Assembly (NCBI GenBank): GCA_934408835.1 | Contig: CAKRVU010000068.1 | Coordinates: 1 to 6,940, forward strand | DNA: 6,940 bases | Direction: 5' to 3' | DNA from: an uncultured Oscillospiraceae bacterium | GTDB taxonomy: Bacteria; Bacillota; Clostridia; Oscillospirales; Ruminococcaceae | Shown: one piece after another, positions 6,655 to 6,940 of the stretch | How positions within the stretch are numbered: the stretch's first letter is position 1 | Layout of the letters: each line of letters starts with the position of its first letter | Position numbers and translations under genes: made by a program | Notes under the pieces: generated by a model | What the model was told of the DNA's origin: nothing | Databases searched by the model: none | What the model saw: the letters and a program-made list of their open reading frames with translations, nothing else

Positions 6655-6940
6655 CTAAATTCCCATGAGTTGCGTAATGCACCCCGATTGTATTGCTTTT
6701 ATATTTTGAGCAATTTTTTCAGCCGGCCAGTCCCACCATTTGACACTAAGTAGGCTAGATATTGTGCTTTCATTAAAACGTTTTCTGATTGATTTTGCGG
6801 GAACGCCGCCTACAATGGTATATGGAGGCACATCGTGTGTAACAACAGCGCGGGTACCTATGATTGCTCCATCCCCAATCGTAACACCCGCAAGAACCAC
6901 TGCTTCAAATCCAATCCATACATCGTTTCCGACTATAATG
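6655..6940 (-). CDS. Hexapeptide-repeat O-acetyltransferase, CatB/Vat-like, C-terminal 94 residues (5' end cut)
   Basis: The frame is open from the window edge (first whole codon at 6939) to TAG at 6657-6655, so the gene begins outside the window. The visible residues carry left-handed beta-helix hexapeptide repeats ([25 protein letters not shown]), then [19 protein letters not shown] and IRKRF. The end contains [10 protein letters not shown], typical of the xenobiotic acetyltransferase (CatB/Vat) group. These cytosolic trimers use acetyl-CoA. The catalytic His lies in the missing N-terminal half, so activity cannot be judged. About 110-120 residues are probably missing, given the usual length near 210. 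Because it lies beside polysaccharide genes, sugar O-acetylation is more likely than drug resistance, but that is inference. A GTG at 6900 is in frame but lies inside the conserved repeat region and is not the true start. It is convergent with the phosphoglycosyltransferase gene. Confidence 0.88.
   Translation of the reverse strand, partial: IIVGNDVWIGFEAVVLAGVTIGDGAIIGTRAVVTHDVPPYTIVGGVPAKSIRKRFNESTISSLLSVKWWDWPAEKIAQNIKAIQSGCITQLMGI
6692..6719 (+). terminator. Weak candidate intrinsic terminator for the plus-strand operon
   Basis: ATTGCT (6692-6697) and AGCAAT (6709-6714) could form a 6-bp stem around an 11-nt loop, followed by five T (6715-6719). It begins about 38 nt after the operon stop and lies inside the 3' coding end of the convergent acetyltransferase gene. 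The stem is short and GC-poor, so it may not function. Confidence 0.3.

Noticed and set aside
6646..6676. Hairpin spanning the two convergent stop codons
   Set aside because: Only GCA/ACT against AGTTGC can pair, with a 3-nt bulge and a long loop and no T-run on either side, so it does not look like a terminator.

Overview
The window looks like chromosomal DNA of a Gram-positive, Clostridia-like Bacillota. The evidence is strong AGGAG/GGAGG ribosome binding sites, SigA-type promoters with extended -10 elements, moderate-to-low GC, use of TGA as a stop, and a YfhO-family protein, a family best known from Firmicutes. Assignment below phylum/class is a guess. It holds five protein-coding genes, two of them cut by the window edges. 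I see no RNA genes, insertion sequences or CRISPR array.

Layout. Positions 1-795 (minus strand) hold the first 265 codons of serine hydroxymethyltransferase (glyA). Its own promoter lies at 927-956 and gives a leader of about 125 nt that contains a small hairpin. Positions 1005-3467 (minus) encode an 820-residue YfhO-family polytopic membrane protein. Positions 3468-3720 form a divergent control region with two facing promoters, each carrying the same TGGTATAATAA -10 region, and a flippase leader rich in inverted repeats. On the plus strand, 3721-5145 (a Wzx-like MOP-superfamily flippase) and 5152-6654 (a polyprenyl-phosphate sugar-1-phosphate transferase) form a tight two-gene operon. A convergent, truncated hexapeptide-repeat acetyltransferase of the CatB/Vat type occupies 6655-6940 (minus). 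Its stop codon directly abuts the stop of the plus-strand operon.

Working together (inference). The phosphoglycosyltransferase would load the first sugar phosphate on undecaprenyl phosphate, and the flippase would export the finished lipid-linked glycan. The YfhO-type protein would transfer a sugar from an undecaprenyl-phosphate donor to a surface polymer outside the membrane. The acetyltransferase may O-acetylate a sugar. This is the edge of a cell-surface glycan locus; extending glycosyltransferases, a Wzy polymerase and the usual YfhO partners (a CsbB/GtrB-type transferase and a GtcA-type flippase) are not in the window. glyA appears to be a housekeeping neighbour with independent transcription.

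I did not find a clearly new system. The best second looks are the divergent control region, the structured flippase leader, the unusual compact gene set, and the overlapping 3' ends at 6654/6655.
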